Notes under the pieces: model-generated
The model's database searches: none
Seen by the model: the letters and a program-made list of their open reading frames with translations, nothing else
Told to the model about the DNA's origin: nothing
In this document: one piece after another, positions 33,040 through 42,419 of the stretch
Numbering within the stretch: the first letter of the stretch is position 1
How the letters are laid out: every line of letters begins with the position of its first letter
NCBI RefSeq assembly: GCF_900105715.1
Contig: NZ_FNRY01000002.1
Coordinates: 62,001 to 126,000, forward strand
Reading direction: 5' to 3'
Source: Paramicrobacterium humi
Lineage (GTDB): Bacteria; Actinomycetota; Actinomycetes; Actinomycetales; Microbacteriaceae
Length of the DNA stretch: 64,000 bases
Translations under genes and position numbers: made by a program

Positions 33040-35949
33040 ATGTCATCAGCCACGGCCCGGCCGCAGCAACCCGTTCAGCGAAGAAGAGCTCCTCTGGCGA
33101 TAACCCTTATCGCGGTCGGTGTTCTTGTTGTGCTGTTCTTCATCTTCACGAGCTTCTACACCGACTTCCTCTGGTTCAACCAGCTCGGCTACACGAACGT
33201 GCTGACCACCCAGTGGATCGCGACCGTGGTGATGTTCATCATCGGATTCCTCGGCATGGCTGTTCCCGTGTGGGGCTGCCTGCAGCTCGCCTACCGGCTG
33301 CGCCCGGTGTACGCGAAGCTGAACTCGCAGCTCGACCGCTACCAGGAGCTCGTCGAACCGCTGCGTCGCCTCGGCATGTGGGGAATCCCCGTGCTGCTGG
33401 GCCTCTTCGCCGGCTTCTCCGCGGCCACGCGCTGGGAGACGACTCTCATGTGGCTCAACCGAACTCCGACGGGCACGACCGACCCGCAGTTCGGCTTCGA
33501 CCTCTCGTTCTACCTGTTCGAGCTGCCGTTCTACCGCTCCGTGCTCGCGTTCGCCTCTGCCGTCGTGCTTCTCGCGCTCATCGCGACCGCCGCGGTGACC
33601 TTCCTCTACGGGTCGATCCAGCTGATCGGCCGCGAGCTGCGCATCTCGAAGTCGGCGCGCATCCAGATCGCCGTGATCGCCGGAGTGTACTTGCTCCTGC
33701 AGGCCGTGAGCATCTGGCTCGACCAGTACGTGACCCTGACGCAAACCGGTTCGCTCATCACGGGCGCGAGCTACACCGACGTGAACGCGACGATTCCCAC
33801 GCGCGCGATCCTCGCCGGCATCGCTCTCGTCGTCGCGATCCTGTTCTTCGTGACCGCGTTCATCGGCCGCTGGCGTATGCCCATCGTGGGCACGGCGCTG
33901 CTGCTCGTCTCCGCGCTCCTGATCGGCAGCGTGTACCCGTGGGTCGTGCAGAAGTTCCAGGTCGACCCGAACGAGCGCTCGCTCGAGCAGCCTTACATCG
34001 ACAGGAACATCGACATGACGCGCGAGGCGTTCGGGGTGTCCGACGTCAAGGAAGTCGCGTACGACGCGACGACGGATGCCGAGCCCGGCGCCCTGCGCGC
34101 CGACGCCGAGACGACGGCATCCATCCGAATCATGGATCCGGACCTGATCAGCTCGACGGTTACGCAGCTCGAGCGCTTCAAGACCTACTACCGGTTCGCG
34201 CCCGAGCTCGACGTCGACCGCTACAACATCGACGGTGACGTTCAGGATGCCGTCGTCGCTGTGCGCGAGATGAACCAGGAAGGCGTCAAGGCCGACTTGA
34301 GCTGGGTGAACAGCACCCTCGTCTACACGCACGGCTACGGACTCGTCGCGGCCTACGGCAACAAGCGGTCAAGCGACGGCGAGCCCGTGTTCATGCAGTC
34401 CGGCATCCCGTCGACGGGTGTTCTCGGCAACTTCGAGCCACGCGTCTACTTCGGCGAGAACTCGCCCGAGTACTCGATTGTCGGCGCGCCGGAGGGCTCG
34501 AAGCCCGTGGAGCTCGACTACCCGTCGGGCGAGTCCGGCGAGACGTACACGACGTACGACGGCGACGGCGGGCCCAAGCTCGACAATGTCTTCAACAAGC
34601 TCGTCTACGCGCTGAAGTTCCAGTCGGAGCAGATCTTCCTCTCCGACAACGTGAACTCCGACTCGCAGATCCTGTACGAGCGCAACCCGCAGAAGCGCGT
34701 CTCGAAGGTCGCACCGTACCTGACCCTCGACTCCGACGTGTACCCGTCGGTCGTCGACGGTCGCATCGTTTGGATCGTGGACGGCTACACGACGTCAAAC
34801 TCGTACCCGTACTCGCACACCGAGAGCTTGAGCTCCGCGATCTCGAACAACGCGAACGGGCAGTCGTTCCTTCTCGACGACATCAACTACATGCGGAACT
34901 CCGTGAAGGCGACGGTCGACGCGTACGACGGCTCCGTCACGCTCTACGCGTGGGACACGAACGACCCGATCCTGCAGACCTGGCAGAAGATCTTCCCGTC
35001 GACGCTCAAGCCCATCTCGGCCATGAGCGGCGACCTCATGTCGCACGTGCGCTACCCGGAGGACCTCTTCAAGGTGCAGCGCGACGTGCTGCAGCGCTAC
35101 CACGTGACGGACGCCGACAAGTGGTACTCCGACTCCGACCTGTGGAAGACGCCCGCCGACCCGCAGGCGTCCGAGGGCAGCTCGGCGCTCCAGCCGCCGT
35201 ACTACCTGTCGATGCAGATGCCGGGGGAGAAGACGCCGTCGTACTCGCTCTACACGACGTTCATCCCCGGCGGTGGGGGAGCCTCGAGCGTCCTCTCGGG
35301 TTACCTTGCCGCGAACGCGAATGCCGGCTCCGACAAGGGCACGATCGCCGACAGCTACGGCGCCCTCACTCTGCTGCGACTGCCGAAGGACACGACGGTG
35401 CCCGGCCCCGGCCAGGTGCAGAACGCCTTCAACTCCGACACGGCGGTCTCGAACCTCATCAACATCCTGAAGCAGGGGCAGACCGAGGTGCTCAACGGCA
35501 ACCTGCTGACGCTTCCCGTCGGCGGCGGCCTGCTGTACGTGCAGCCGGTTTACGTGAAGTCCACCGGAGAGACGAGTTACCCGCTGCTTCAGAAGGTGCT
35601 CGTGAGCTTCGGAGACAAGATCGCCTTCGAAGACACCCTTGATGAGGCCCTCGACCAGCTGTTCGGCGGAGACTCCGGCGCCCAAGCGGGCGACACGGGC
35701 GTCGACAATTCGAACGAGACGCCGAGCACGCCCCCGTCCGGCGGCGATGGCAAGACGGAGAACCCGGACACGAACGCTCCCGTCGACTCCGATCTCTCGC
35801 AAGCGCTCTCGGACGCTCAGAAGGCCATGGCGGCGAAGAAGGCGGCTCTCGAAGCCGGCGACTGGGCCGCATACGGCGAGGCGGACAAGCAGCTGAGCGA
35901 GGCCGTGCAGAAGGCTCTCGACCTGCTCAAGGCCGACGAGCAGAAGTAG
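33040..35949 (+). CDS. UPF0182 family large membrane protein
   Basis: A 969-residue member of UPF0182 (Rv3193c-like). About seven membrane helices occupy residues ~20-320, with the family phrases FLWFNQLGY and FDLSFYLFELPFYRS. Then comes a ~550-residue extracytoplasmic domain (YRFAPELDVDRYNIDG, YGEN-type PRVYFGENSPEYSIVG) and an acidic linker with a final charged helix (about 920-965). Function is unknown; the family is nearly universal in actinobacteria and also found in cyanobacteria. ATG start with GAAGAGG upstream. Confidence 0.93.
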   Translation: MSSATARPQQPVQRRRAPLAITLIAVGVLVVLFFIFTSFYTDFLWFNQLGYTNVLTTQWIATVVMFIIGFLGMAVPVWGCLQLAYRLRPVYAKLNSQLDRYQELVEPLRRLGMWGIPVLLGLFAGFSAATRWETTLMWLNRTPTGTTDPQFGFDLSFYLFELPFYRSVLAFASAVVLLALIATAAVTFLYGSIQLIGRELRISKSARIQIAVIAGVYLLLQAVSIWLDQYVTLTQTGSLITGASYTDVNATIPTRAILAGIALVVAILFFVTAFIGRWRMPIVGTALLLVSALLIGSVYPWVVQKFQVDPNERSLEQPYIDRNIDMTREAFGVSDVKEVAYDATTDAEPGALRADAETTASIRIMDPDLISSTVTQLERFKTYYRFAPELDVDRYNIDGDVQDAVVAVREMNQEGVKADLSWVNSTLVYTHGYGLVAAYGNKRSSDGEPVFMQSGIPSTGVLGNFEPRVYFGENSPEYSIVGAPEGSKPVELDYPSGESGETYTTYDGDGGPKLDNVFNKLVYALKFQSEQIFLSDNVNSDSQILYERNPQKRVSKVAPYLTLDSDVYPSVVDGRIVWIVDGYTTSNSYPYSHTESLSSAISNNANGQSFLLDDINYMRNSVKATVDAYDGSVTLYAWDTNDPILQTWQKIFPSTLKPISAMSGDLMSHVRYPEDLFKVQRDVLQRYHVTDADKWYSDSDLWKTPADPQASEGSSALQPPYYLSMQMPGEKTPSYSLYTTFIPGGGGASSVLSGYLAANANAGSDKGTIADSYGALTLLRLPKDTTVPGPGQVQNAFNSDTAVSNLINILKQGQTEVLNGNLLTLPVGGGLLYVQPVYVKSTGETSYPLLQKVLVSFGDKIAFEDTLDEALDQLFGGDSGAQAGDTGVDNSNETPSTPPSGGDGKTENPDTNAPVDSDLSQALSDAQKAMAAKKAALEAGDWAAYGEADKQLSEAVQKALDLLKADEQK

Positions 35950-35961
35950 GCCGGACGAACG

Positions 35962-36372
35962 ATGACGGTGCCGCTCGATGCTCAAGCGTCGGGCGGCACC
36001 GCTGCGTTCAGCGACGGAAGGATCGAGCAAGCCGGCGAGCCGACCGAACCGGGCCGCGCACTTCGGGTGCACGGCGCCGTCGTGGACGCGCAGACGCGGT
36101 GCATCCACTACGCGAGCGCGCTCGACGTCGTCGCGATCCGCTTCGCGTGCTGCCGCGAGTACTATCCGTGTCACGCGTGCCACGAGCAATTCGCCGGGCA
36201 CGCGGCGACCGTCTGGCCCCAGGACCGTCGCGACGAACGAGCGATTCTCTGCGGCGTGTGCCGCCATGAGCTGACTATCAGCGAATACCGTGCCGCCGAC
36301 GAGTGTCCCGCGTGCGGTGCCGGATTCAACCCCGGATGCCGCTTGCACGCCCACTTGTACTTCGAGCTCTGA
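35962..36372 (+). CDS. CHY zinc-finger protein
   Basis: A 136-residue protein with a CHY-type zinc finger. It has CIHY, FACCREYYPCHACHEQF, the Cys pair in ILCGVCRHEL, and the CPACGAGFNPGC end. Together these give 9-10 Cys and several His able to hold two or three zinc ions. Eukaryotic relatives act in ubiquitin ligases, while bacterial ones are small and uncharacterised. It follows UPF0182 by 12 bases and may be read from the same message. No good ribosome-binding site is visible. Confidence 0.85.
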   Translation: MTVPLDAQASGGTAAFSDGRIEQAGEPTEPGRALRVHGAVVDAQTRCIHYASALDVVAIRFACCREYYPCHACHEQFAGHAATVWPQDRRDERAILCGVCRHELTISEYRAADECPACGAGFNPGCRLHAHLYFEL

Positions 36373-36390
36373 CACGACGCTCACGACGAT

Positions 36391-36419
36391 TTGGGCTCCG
36401 CCGATTGCTCTGGTAAAGT
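36391..36419 (+). promoter_or_regulatory. Promoter of tRNA-fMet
   Basis: TTGGGC and TAAAGT are 17 bases apart. The predicted start is 6-8 bases before the mature tRNA 5' end. Confidence 0.6.
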
Positions 36420-36431
36420 CTTTACTTGTGC

Positions 36432-36508
36432 CGCGGGGTGGAGCAGTTCGGTAGCTCGCTGGGCTCATAACCCAGAGGTCGTAGGTTCAAATCCTGCCCC
36501 CGCAACCA
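36432..36508 (+). tRNA. Initiator tRNA-Met (CAT)
   Basis: A full cloverleaf of 77 bases. The acceptor CGCGGGG pairs with CCCCGCA except for a C1-A72 mismatch, the hallmark of the bacterial initiator. The anticodon stem CTGGG/CCCAG contains the three consecutive G-C pairs of initiators and encloses loop CTCATAA with anticodon CAT at 36466-36468. The T-arm is GTAGG-TTCAAAT-CCTGC. CCA is encoded. Confidence 0.97.
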
Positions 36509-36513
36509 AACGG

Positions 36514-36544
36514 AAATGCCCGGTCTCCTCGAGACCGGGCATTT
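36514..36544. terminator. Hairpin terminator after tRNA-fMet
   Basis: A perfect 14-base stem (AAATGCCCGGTCTC with its complement) and a three-base loop lie five bases after the tRNA. The A and T ends of the stem make it usable in both directions, ending the convergent oxidoreductase message too. Confidence 0.85.
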
Positions 36545-36558
36545 CGCTTCGTTCGGGT

Positions 36559-37245
36559 TCAGCGGATCGCGTCCGCGATCGGCGTGGCCCCGTCATAGAA
36601 GTTGACGGTCTCCCGAATCGCGGCGTCGTGCGCGAGCACGTGGGCGATGACCTGCGCCACGTTGCCGCGCGACGTGACCTTCTCATCGTCAGCGAACCCC
36701 TGATCGGGCACGTCTCCCGACGCATCGGCGAGCTGAATGCGTCCCGTCGCAGCATCGAGCGTCAGGCGCCCCGGCCCGAGGATCGTGTAGTCGAGATCGG
36801 TGGCGCGCAGCTCCGCGTCCGCGTCGTGCTTCGCCTGCGCGTACGCGTAGAAAGAGTTCCTTTCGTCGAGGCTGTCGATGTCGACCCCTGCACGCGCATA
36901 CGAGACCATGACGAATCGAGGGACGCCGGCCTGCGCCGCCGCGCGCATGGAACGAGTGGCCGCGTCGAAGTCCACTGCCCGGGTGCGGGCCGGGTTGCCG
37001 CCGCCGGCTCCGGCGGAGAAGACGATGGCGGCCGCGCCGGAGAACTCGTGGGCGAGGGCGTCGACGTCGGCATTCTCGATGTCGAGAACGACAGGCTGCG
37101 CTCCCGCGGCGCTCACGTCGTCACTGTGCTCAGGATTGCGAATGAGGGACGACACCGTGAACCCTGCGTTCACGAGTTCCGGCGCGGCGAGGAGAGCGAC
37201 CTTGCCATGCCCTCCGATGATGACCACGCGGTTGTCCTGTGCCAT
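36559..37245 (-). CDS. NAD(P)-binding atypical SDR oxidoreductase
   Basis: A 228-residue Rossmann-fold protein. The nucleotide loop is VIIGGHGKVALLAAP (about 8-22), an atypical GGxGxV form as in YhfK/NmrA-like proteins. SAGAGGGN and the Tyr/Lys of YAYAQAKHDAD (about 130-140) follow, and DYTILGPGRLTLD is typical of 'NAD(P)H-binding' SDR a5-type enzymes. Substrate unknown. Strong ribosome-binding site AAGGAGG before the ATG. It is a single gene between the tRNA terminator and the nitrilase. Confidence 0.85.
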   Translation of the reverse strand: MAQDNRVVIIGGHGKVALLAAPELVNAGFTVSSLIRNPEHSDDVSAAGAQPVVLDIENADVDALAHEFSGAAAIVFSAGAGGGNPARTRAVDFDAATRSMRAAAQAGVPRFVMVSYARAGVDIDSLDERNSFYAYAQAKHDADAELRATDLDYTILGPGRLTLDAATGRIQLADASGDVPDQGFADDEKVTSRGNVAQVIAHVLAHDAAIRETVNFYDGATPIADAIR

Positions 37246-37417
37246 GTGAACCTCCTTGGGCGACGCGCGAACGTCGCATCGTTGTGCCTTCCCGCACGGC
37301 TGTCGCGGAACGGCCCCTACAGTCGGTCAACGACTCGCGTGGCGCGTTATTCCACAGCGTCGGAGCCCGGCGGACGCGGCGACGACGGTGCGCCTATCGC
37401 CGCGTCCCTTGGCCGCA

Positions 37418-37423
37418 TAGGCT
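37418..37423 (+). promoter_or_regulatory. -10 element of the nitrilase-family gene (leaderless)
   Basis: TAGGCT is followed by six bases and the ATG. Confidence 0.55.
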
Positions 37424-37429
37424 GGCGGT

Positions 37430-38245
37430 ATGACACTGCACGAGCCCATCGGCGTCGCCGTGGCACAGTTCGCGCCGACGCCCGACACGGACGCCAACCT
37501 CGCCTCCATCCGCTCGCTCGCGACCAGCGCGGCCGAGCGGGGCGCGTCCGTCATCGTGTTTCCCGAGTACTCGAGCTACTTCGTGAACCCCATGGACGAC
37601 TCGTTCGCACGCCACGCGCAGTCCCTCGACGGCCCGTTCGTTCGCTCGCTCGAGGCACTCGCGGCAGAGCTCAACGTCTACATCGTCGCGGGCCTCGTCG
37701 AGTCCACCGACGAGCCGCACCGCTTCTCGAACACCGTCGTCGCCGTCGGCCCGGCCGAGGAGACGATCGCCACGTACCGCAAGCAGCACCTCTACGACGC
37801 GTTCGGCCAGAAGGAGAGCGACTGGGTAGTCCCCGGCGCCCTCGACGACCCGCAGACCTTCGAGGCCGGCGGCCTGCGCTTCGGTCTTCAGACGTGCTAC
37901 GACATCCGCTTCCCCGAAGTGACGCGGCGCATCGTGGACGCCGGCGCCGACGTCGTGCTCGTGCCCGCCGAGTGGGTGCGCGGGCCGCTCAAGGAACACC
38001 ACTGGCGCACCCTGCTGACGGCACGGGCGATCGAGAACACCGTGTACGTCGCCGGCGCCGACCACCCGCCGTCGATCGGCGCGGGAAACAGCATGGTCGT
38101 TGACCCGGCCGGCGTTCCGCTTGCGACGCTCGGAACGCAGACCGACGTGGCCGTCGCCTTCGTCTCGCGGGCCAACCTCACCGAGACGCGCGCCGTGAAC
38201 CCGGCGCTGCAGCTCAGGCGCTTCAGCATCGTCGAGCGCGGATAG
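37430..38245 (+). CDS. Carbon-nitrogen hydrolase (nitrilase superfamily)
   Basis: A 271-residue C-N hydrolase with the Glu-Lys-Cys triad in VFPEYSSYF (Glu), YRKQHLYDAFG (Lys) and GLQTCYDIRFPEV (Cys). The second structural Glu lies in PAEWVRGPLKEHHW. Of the branches, it looks closest to the Nit/omega-amidase and deaminated-glutathione amidase type, but the exact amide substrate cannot be fixed. It is convergent with an aminotransferase; omega-amidase/aminotransferase pairing is known in methionine and glutamine transamination, which gives a plausible link. Confidence 0.87.
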   Translation: MTLHEPIGVAVAQFAPTPDTDANLASIRSLATSAAERGASVIVFPEYSSYFVNPMDDSFARHAQSLDGPFVRSLEALAAELNVYIVAGLVESTDEPHRFSNTVVAVGPAEETIATYRKQHLYDAFGQKESDWVVPGALDDPQTFEAGGLRFGLQTCYDIRFPEVTRRIVDAGADVVLVPAEWVRGPLKEHHWRTLLTARAIENTVYVAGADHPPSIGAGNSMVVDPAGVPLATLGTQTDVAVAFVSRANLTETRAVNPALQLRRFSIVERG

Positions 38246-38251
38246 CCGCAC

Positions 38252-39448
38252 TCACCGCGCGGAGGCCGCAAGCTGCGCGGCGGCGCGCTCGAGGACGGGC
38301 TCCTGCTTGCAGAACGCGAACCGCACGAGTGACGCGTATTCGGCTGCGTGCTGCTCGCTCACGAACGCCGAGATCGGCACACCGACCACGCCGGCGCGCT
38401 CCGGCAGACTCCGGCAGAATTCGACGGCGTCGGCGAAACCCTGCGAAGCGGCATCCGCCACAATGAAATACGAGCCCTGCGGGTGCGAGATCTCGAAGCC
38501 GGCGCCACGCAGCCCGCGCGAGAGGATGTCGCGCTTGCGCGTGAGATCCGCCGCGAGGTCGCGGAAGAACGAGTCCGACAGGCGAAGCCCGGCCGCGATC
38601 GCCGGCTGAAACGGGCCGCCGCTGACATAGGTGAGGAACTGCTTAACTGTCAGCACTGCCGTGACGAGCTCCGCCGGGGCCGTCAACCAGCCGATCTTCC
38701 AGCCCGTCGTATTGAACGTCTTGCCGCCCGAGGAGATGGTGATCGTGCGCTCCGTCGCGCCGGGCAGAGTCGCGATCGGCACGTGGGCGACGCCGAAGGT
38801 GAGGTGCTCGTACACCTCGTCTGTGACGATGAGCGCATCGTGCTTGTGAGCGAGTTCGACGACGAGCTCGAGCGTCTCACGGGTGAAGACGGATCCTGTC
38901 GGGTTATGCGGGTTGTTGACGAGGATGACGCGAGTCTTGTCCGTCACCGCGGATCTCAGTCGCTCGGGGTCCGGCTGGAACGCGGGCCAGGGGAGGGGAA
39001 CCGTCGTGTGGGTGCCGCCCGCGAGCGCGATGAGCCCGCCGTACGCGTCATAGAAGGGCTCGAACGTGAGCACTTCGTCGCCGGGCTCGACGAGAGCGAG
39101 GAGCGTCGCAGCGAGAGCCTCCGTCGCTCCCGCCGTCACGAGGACCTCTGTGCCGGCGTCGACCTCGAGGCCGTAGAAGCGCTTCTGGTGCTCGGCGATC
39201 GCGTCGAGCAGGTCCGGGATGCCGCGCCCGGGCGGGTACTGATTGTCACCGCGCCGGATCGCGTCGAGCGCTACCTCGAGCACCCCGGCGGGACCGTCCT
39301 CGTCAGGGAATCCCTGGCCCAGGTTTATCGAACCCGTCGCGGCGGCAAGCGCGCTCATCTCGGCGAAGATCGTCGCCGCTATCGTTCCGTCGCTCTTCAG
39401 CAGGCCCGCCCCTGCCGCCGTGCGCCGCCAGGCTCCGTGCTGCTCCAT
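38252..39448 (-). CDS. PLP-dependent aminotransferase, DapC-like (Rv0858c type)
   Basis: A 398-residue class I/II aminotransferase. It has INLGQGFPDEDGP, NQYPPGRGIPDL, the Asn/Pro motif VNNPHNPTGSV, the phosphate-linked TDEVYEHL, and the Schiff-base lysine in SSGGKTFNTTGWKIGW. It closely resembles the M. tuberculosis protein assigned as N-succinyl-diaminopimelate aminotransferase (DapC). dapD and dapE are in this window 37 kb away. The alternative is a methionine/glutamine transaminase working with the adjacent nitrilase-family enzyme. Start supported by TAGCCT six bases before the ATG. Confidence 0.85.
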   Translation of the reverse strand: MEQHGAWRRTAAGAGLLKSDGTIAATIFAEMSALAAATGSINLGQGFPDEDGPAGVLEVALDAIRRGDNQYPPGRGIPDLLDAIAEHQKRFYGLEVDAGTEVLVTAGATEALAATLLALVEPGDEVLTFEPFYDAYGGLIALAGGTHTTVPLPWPAFQPDPERLRSAVTDKTRVILVNNPHNPTGSVFTRETLELVVELAHKHDALIVTDEVYEHLTFGVAHVPIATLPGATERTITISSGGKTFNTTGWKIGWLTAPAELVTAVLTVKQFLTYVSGGPFQPAIAAGLRLSDSFFRDLAADLTRKRDILSRGLRGAGFEISHPQGSYFIVADAASQGFADAVEFCRSLPERAGVVGVPISAFVSEQHAAEYASLVRFAFCKQEPVLERAAAQLAASAR

Positions 39449-39454
39449 GCTTCG

Positions 39455-39460
39455 AGGCTA
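39455..39460 (-). promoter_or_regulatory. -10 element of the aminotransferase gene (leaderless)
   Basis: On the minus strand TAGCCT is followed by six bases and the ATG. Confidence 0.55.
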
Positions 39461-39657
39461 ACGCGAACCGGCGAGTCGGGACTACAGCCTCCGCTCACGG
39501 GCGGCTGTGCTCCCGGCCAACGGTCAGTCGCCTCCACTAGCCTTCCGATAGCCGATTCTCAGCGTCGGAACAGAGGTGCCATAGCTTCGTCATAGCCTGC
39601 GCACGAGGGATCGATAGCTTCACGACGCACACTTGGGGTGTCTGGAAGGAACAAACC

Positions 39658-41217
39658 ATGAACGAGAACCCTTCGAACGGCCCGACGGCCCCCGAACCTG
39701 ACAACTCCGCCGACGCGGCCGCCCGCCACGACTCCGCGAACGAGTCGTCGGCGTCGACGCAGCCCGAGCAGCCGACGTCGTTCGGCGCGGCATCCGTGCC
39801 TCCGCGACCCGACCTCCCGCAGGGGTGGAGCGCGCCGACCACCGGCTACTCGCAGACGCCGAACGCCGCCACGCACCCCGGACAGCCGACCGGCGCATTC
39901 GGGCAGCAGCTGCCGCCGCAGCAGGCGCCGAACAGCTACGCGCCGTACGCTCCCTACACGGCGAGCGACGGCAGCGGCGGCCACACGCAGCCGCCCACGG
40001 CGCAGAAGACGAAGGAGCGCAAGCCGAAGCGCGCCAGCGCCGGCCTGCTAGTCGCATGCCTCGCGATCGGCGCCGTGGTCGGCGGCGCCTCGGGGGCCGG
40101 TGCGTTCGCCGTGATCGACAGCATGCAGCAGGGCACCCCGGTCTCTAACGAAGCCGGCAACTCCTCTGTGACGATAAACAACACCGACGACGTCACGAAG
40201 ACCACCGCGATCGCCGCGAAAGCGGCCCCGAGCGTCGTGACGATCTCGGTGCGCGGCACGCAAGCGGCGGGAAGCGGCTCGGGCATCGTGCTCAGCAAGG
40301 ACGGCTACGTCCTGACGAACAACCACGTCGTCACGCTCGACGGCGAGACCGCCGACGCCGTGATCCAGGTCACCGACGACGCGGGCAACATCTACAAGGC
40401 GAAGGTCGTCGGCACCGACCCGATCTACGACATCGCCGTCATCAAGCTCGAGAACGTGAACGACCTGACGCCGATGGCGTTCGGCGACTCATCAGACATC
40501 AACGTCGGTGACGCTGCCGTCGCGATCGGCGCGCCTCTCGGCCTCTCGGGAACCGTGACGGACGGCATCATCAGCGCGCTCAACCGCAGCATCACGGTGG
40601 CGTCGTCGGCGGTGCCTGACAACTCCGGCGACCAGGGCGACGACGAGACGCCGTTCCAGTTCGGTCTTCCCGGGCAAGACCAGAACCAGTCAAAGGGCGG
40701 CGGGTACATCTCCCTCTCGGTGATCCAGACGGATGCCGCGATCAACCCCGGGAACTCCGGCGGCGCCCTCGTCGATGACGAAGGAAAGCTCATCGGGGTG
40801 AACGTCGCGATAGCGAGCGCCGGCTCGTCCTCGGACAGCGGATCCCAGTCGGGCAGCATCGGCGTCGGCTTCGCCATCCCGTCGAACATCGCCAAGCGGA
40901 TCGCCGACGAGATCATCGAGAACGGCCACGCGACCCACGGTCTTCTCGGCGCGAGCGTCATGGACGCGTCAAGTGACGAGAACGCGACGGTCTCGGGCGC
41001 GCTCATCAAGGAAGTCTCGAGCGGCGGAGCCGCGGCCGACGCCGGGCTGCGCGCCGGTGACATCATCACTCGGTTCAACGACACCCCGATCTCGAACAAG
41101 GTCGACATCACCGCTCAAGTCCGCGCCGAGGCCGCGGGCAGCAAGGCGACGATCACGTACGTGCGCAACGGCCAGAAGTACACGGTCGACGTGACGCTCG
41201 GATCGCTGTCTGAATAA
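39658..41217 (+). CDS. HtrA/DegP-type membrane-anchored serine protease with PDZ domain
   Basis: A 519-residue protein. Residues 1-120 are Pro/Gln/Thr/Ala-rich and disordered in the cytoplasm. One membrane helix follows (about 124-148), then a trypsin-like domain with triad H223 (TNNHVV), D258 (IYDIAVIK) and S367 (NPGNSGGAL), and a PDZ domain (about 425-510, SGGAAADAGLRAGDIITRF). It should degrade or refold damaged exported proteins. ATG start with GGAAGGA about seven bases upstream. The protease domain carries a ~35-residue acidic insert (NSGDQGDDETPFQ) before the active serine. Confidence 0.93.
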   Translation: MNENPSNGPTAPEPDNSADAAARHDSANESSASTQPEQPTSFGAASVPPRPDLPQGWSAPTTGYSQTPNAATHPGQPTGAFGQQLPPQQAPNSYAPYAPYTASDGSGGHTQPPTAQKTKERKPKRASAGLLVACLAIGAVVGGASGAGAFAVIDSMQQGTPVSNEAGNSSVTINNTDDVTKTTAIAAKAAPSVVTISVRGTQAAGSGSGIVLSKDGYVLTNNHVVTLDGETADAVIQVTDDAGNIYKAKVVGTDPIYDIAVIKLENVNDLTPMAFGDSSDINVGDAAVAIGAPLGLSGTVTDGIISALNRSITVASSAVPDNSGDQGDDETPFQFGLPGQDQNQSKGGGYISLSVIQTDAAINPGNSGGALVDDEGKLIGVNVAIASAGSSSDSGSQSGSIGVGFAIPSNIAKRIADEIIENGHATHGLLGASVMDASSDENATVSGALIKEVSSGGAAADAGLRAGDIITRFNDTPISNKVDITAQVRAEAAGSKATITYVRNGQKYTVDVTLGSLSE

Positions 41218-41229
41218 CCTTCCAGCGAC

Positions 41230-41260
41230 ATGTGCCCGCGCCCCCAAAGCGCGGGCACAT
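41230..41260. terminator. Hairpin terminator after the HtrA-type gene
   Basis: ATGTGCCCGCGC (41230-41241) pairs with its perfect complement at 41249-41260 around a seven-base loop, 12 bases after the stop codon. Confidence 0.8.
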
Positions 41261-41330
41261 TCGCGTGCGGCTCAGCTGCGGCGCACAGCCTGCTGATAGG
41301 CTCAAGCCGATCCAGCGTCGAGTGGAGAAC

Positions 41331-42419
41331 ATGGGAACGTCAACGTCGGGTGCGTCATCAGATGCACTACCAGGCGTGTCGTACGTCATGCCCGTTCTCA
41401 ACGACGTCACGCACGTCCGCGCCGCCGTTGCCAGTCTGCTCAACCAGGACTATCCGGGCCCTTTCGACGTCTCGATCGCGGTGGGACCCTCGATCGACGG
41501 CACGAACGAGCTCGTCGACGAGCTCTCGCGAGCAGACTCGCGCATTCACGTGCTCGAGAACCCCGTCGGTTCGACGCCGTCGGGGCTCAACATCGCGATC
41601 ACGGCATCCGCGTACCCGATCGTCGTCCGCGTTGATGCGCACTCCGTGCTGCCGCCGGACTACACGCGCATCGCCGTCGAGACGATCCAGCGCACGGGCG
41701 CGGGGAACGTCGGTGGAATCATGGATGCCAAGGGCACGACGCCCTTCGAAGACGCCGTGGCCGCGGCTTACGGATCTCGCGTCGGACTCGGCGGAACTCC
41801 TCATCACGTGGGCGGGAAGGAAGGACGCGCCGACACCGTGTACCTCGGCGTCTTCCGTCGAGATGTGCTCGAACGGGTCGGCATGTTCGACGAGCGCATC
41901 AAGCGCGGCCAGGACTGGGAGCTCAACCGGCGCATCCGATCCTCGGGAAGCGGCGTGTGGTTCACGCCGGAGCTGCGGGTCGTCTATCGTCCGCGGCCAA
42001 GCCTCTCACGGCTCGCTCGGCAGTTCTTCTCGACCGGCATGTGGCGCGGCGAACTGAGCCGCCGGTTCCCGAGCCCGAACACGCTTCGCTACTTCGCCCC
42101 ACCCGTCATGGTGCTCGCCGTCACGGTCGGACTGCTGCTCGGCCTCGTCGGGCTCGTGCAACTGGCCATCGGGACTCCCGCGTTCGCGCTCTGGGGCTTC
42201 GCGATCCCGGCCCTGTACGCCCTCATCGTCATCGTCGCGGCATTCGCGCTGCGCGGGGATCTGTCGCCTCGCGCGCGGTGCTGGCTGCTTGTCGTGCTGC
42301 CGTGCATACACTTTTGCTGGGGGATCGGCTTCATTCCCGGTTTCCTGCTGCTCGCCAGCAACATCGCTGCACAGAAGTACGAGAAGGGTTCCGGCTCGAG
42401 TGTCCACCCCGCACCATGA
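41331..42419 (+). CDS. Family 2 glycosyltransferase with C-terminal membrane helices
   Basis: A 362-residue GT2. The nucleotide-sugar site begins at YVMPVLNDVTHVRAAVASLL (about 17-36) and the acidic metal motif is RVDAHS (about 99-104), followed by GLGGTPHHVGGKEG and a QDWELNRR acceptor/ED-like segment. Three membrane helices lie at the C-terminus (about 255-350). Resembles membrane GTs that act on lipid-linked intermediates. The ATG has GGAG four bases upstream. It is the first gene of the surface-polymer run and overlaps the next gene by 20 bases. Confidence 0.87.
   Translation: MGTSTSGASSDALPGVSYVMPVLNDVTHVRAAVASLLNQDYPGPFDVSIAVGPSIDGTNELVDELSRADSRIHVLENPVGSTPSGLNIAITASAYPIVVRVDAHSVLPPDYTRIAVETIQRTGAGNVGGIMDAKGTTPFEDAVAAAYGSRVGLGGTPHHVGGKEGRADTVYLGVFRRDVLERVGMFDERIKRGQDWELNRRIRSSGSGVWFTPELRVVYRPRPSLSRLARQFFSTGMWRGELSRRFPSPNTLRYFAPPVMVLAVTVGLLLGLVGLVQLAIGTPAFALWGFAIPALYALIVIVAAFALRGDLSPRARCWLLVVLPCIHFCWGIGFIPGFLLLASNIAAQKYEKGSGSSVHPAP

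Noticed and set aside
36432-36508. C1-A72 mismatch in the tRNA acceptor as a sign of a pseudogene
   Set aside because: The mismatch and the GGG/CCC anticodon stem are the defining features of bacterial initiator tRNA.
41242-41330. An upstream start for the first glycosyltransferase
   Set aside because: It would begin inside the terminator hairpin; the ATG at 41331 has a good ribosome-binding site.
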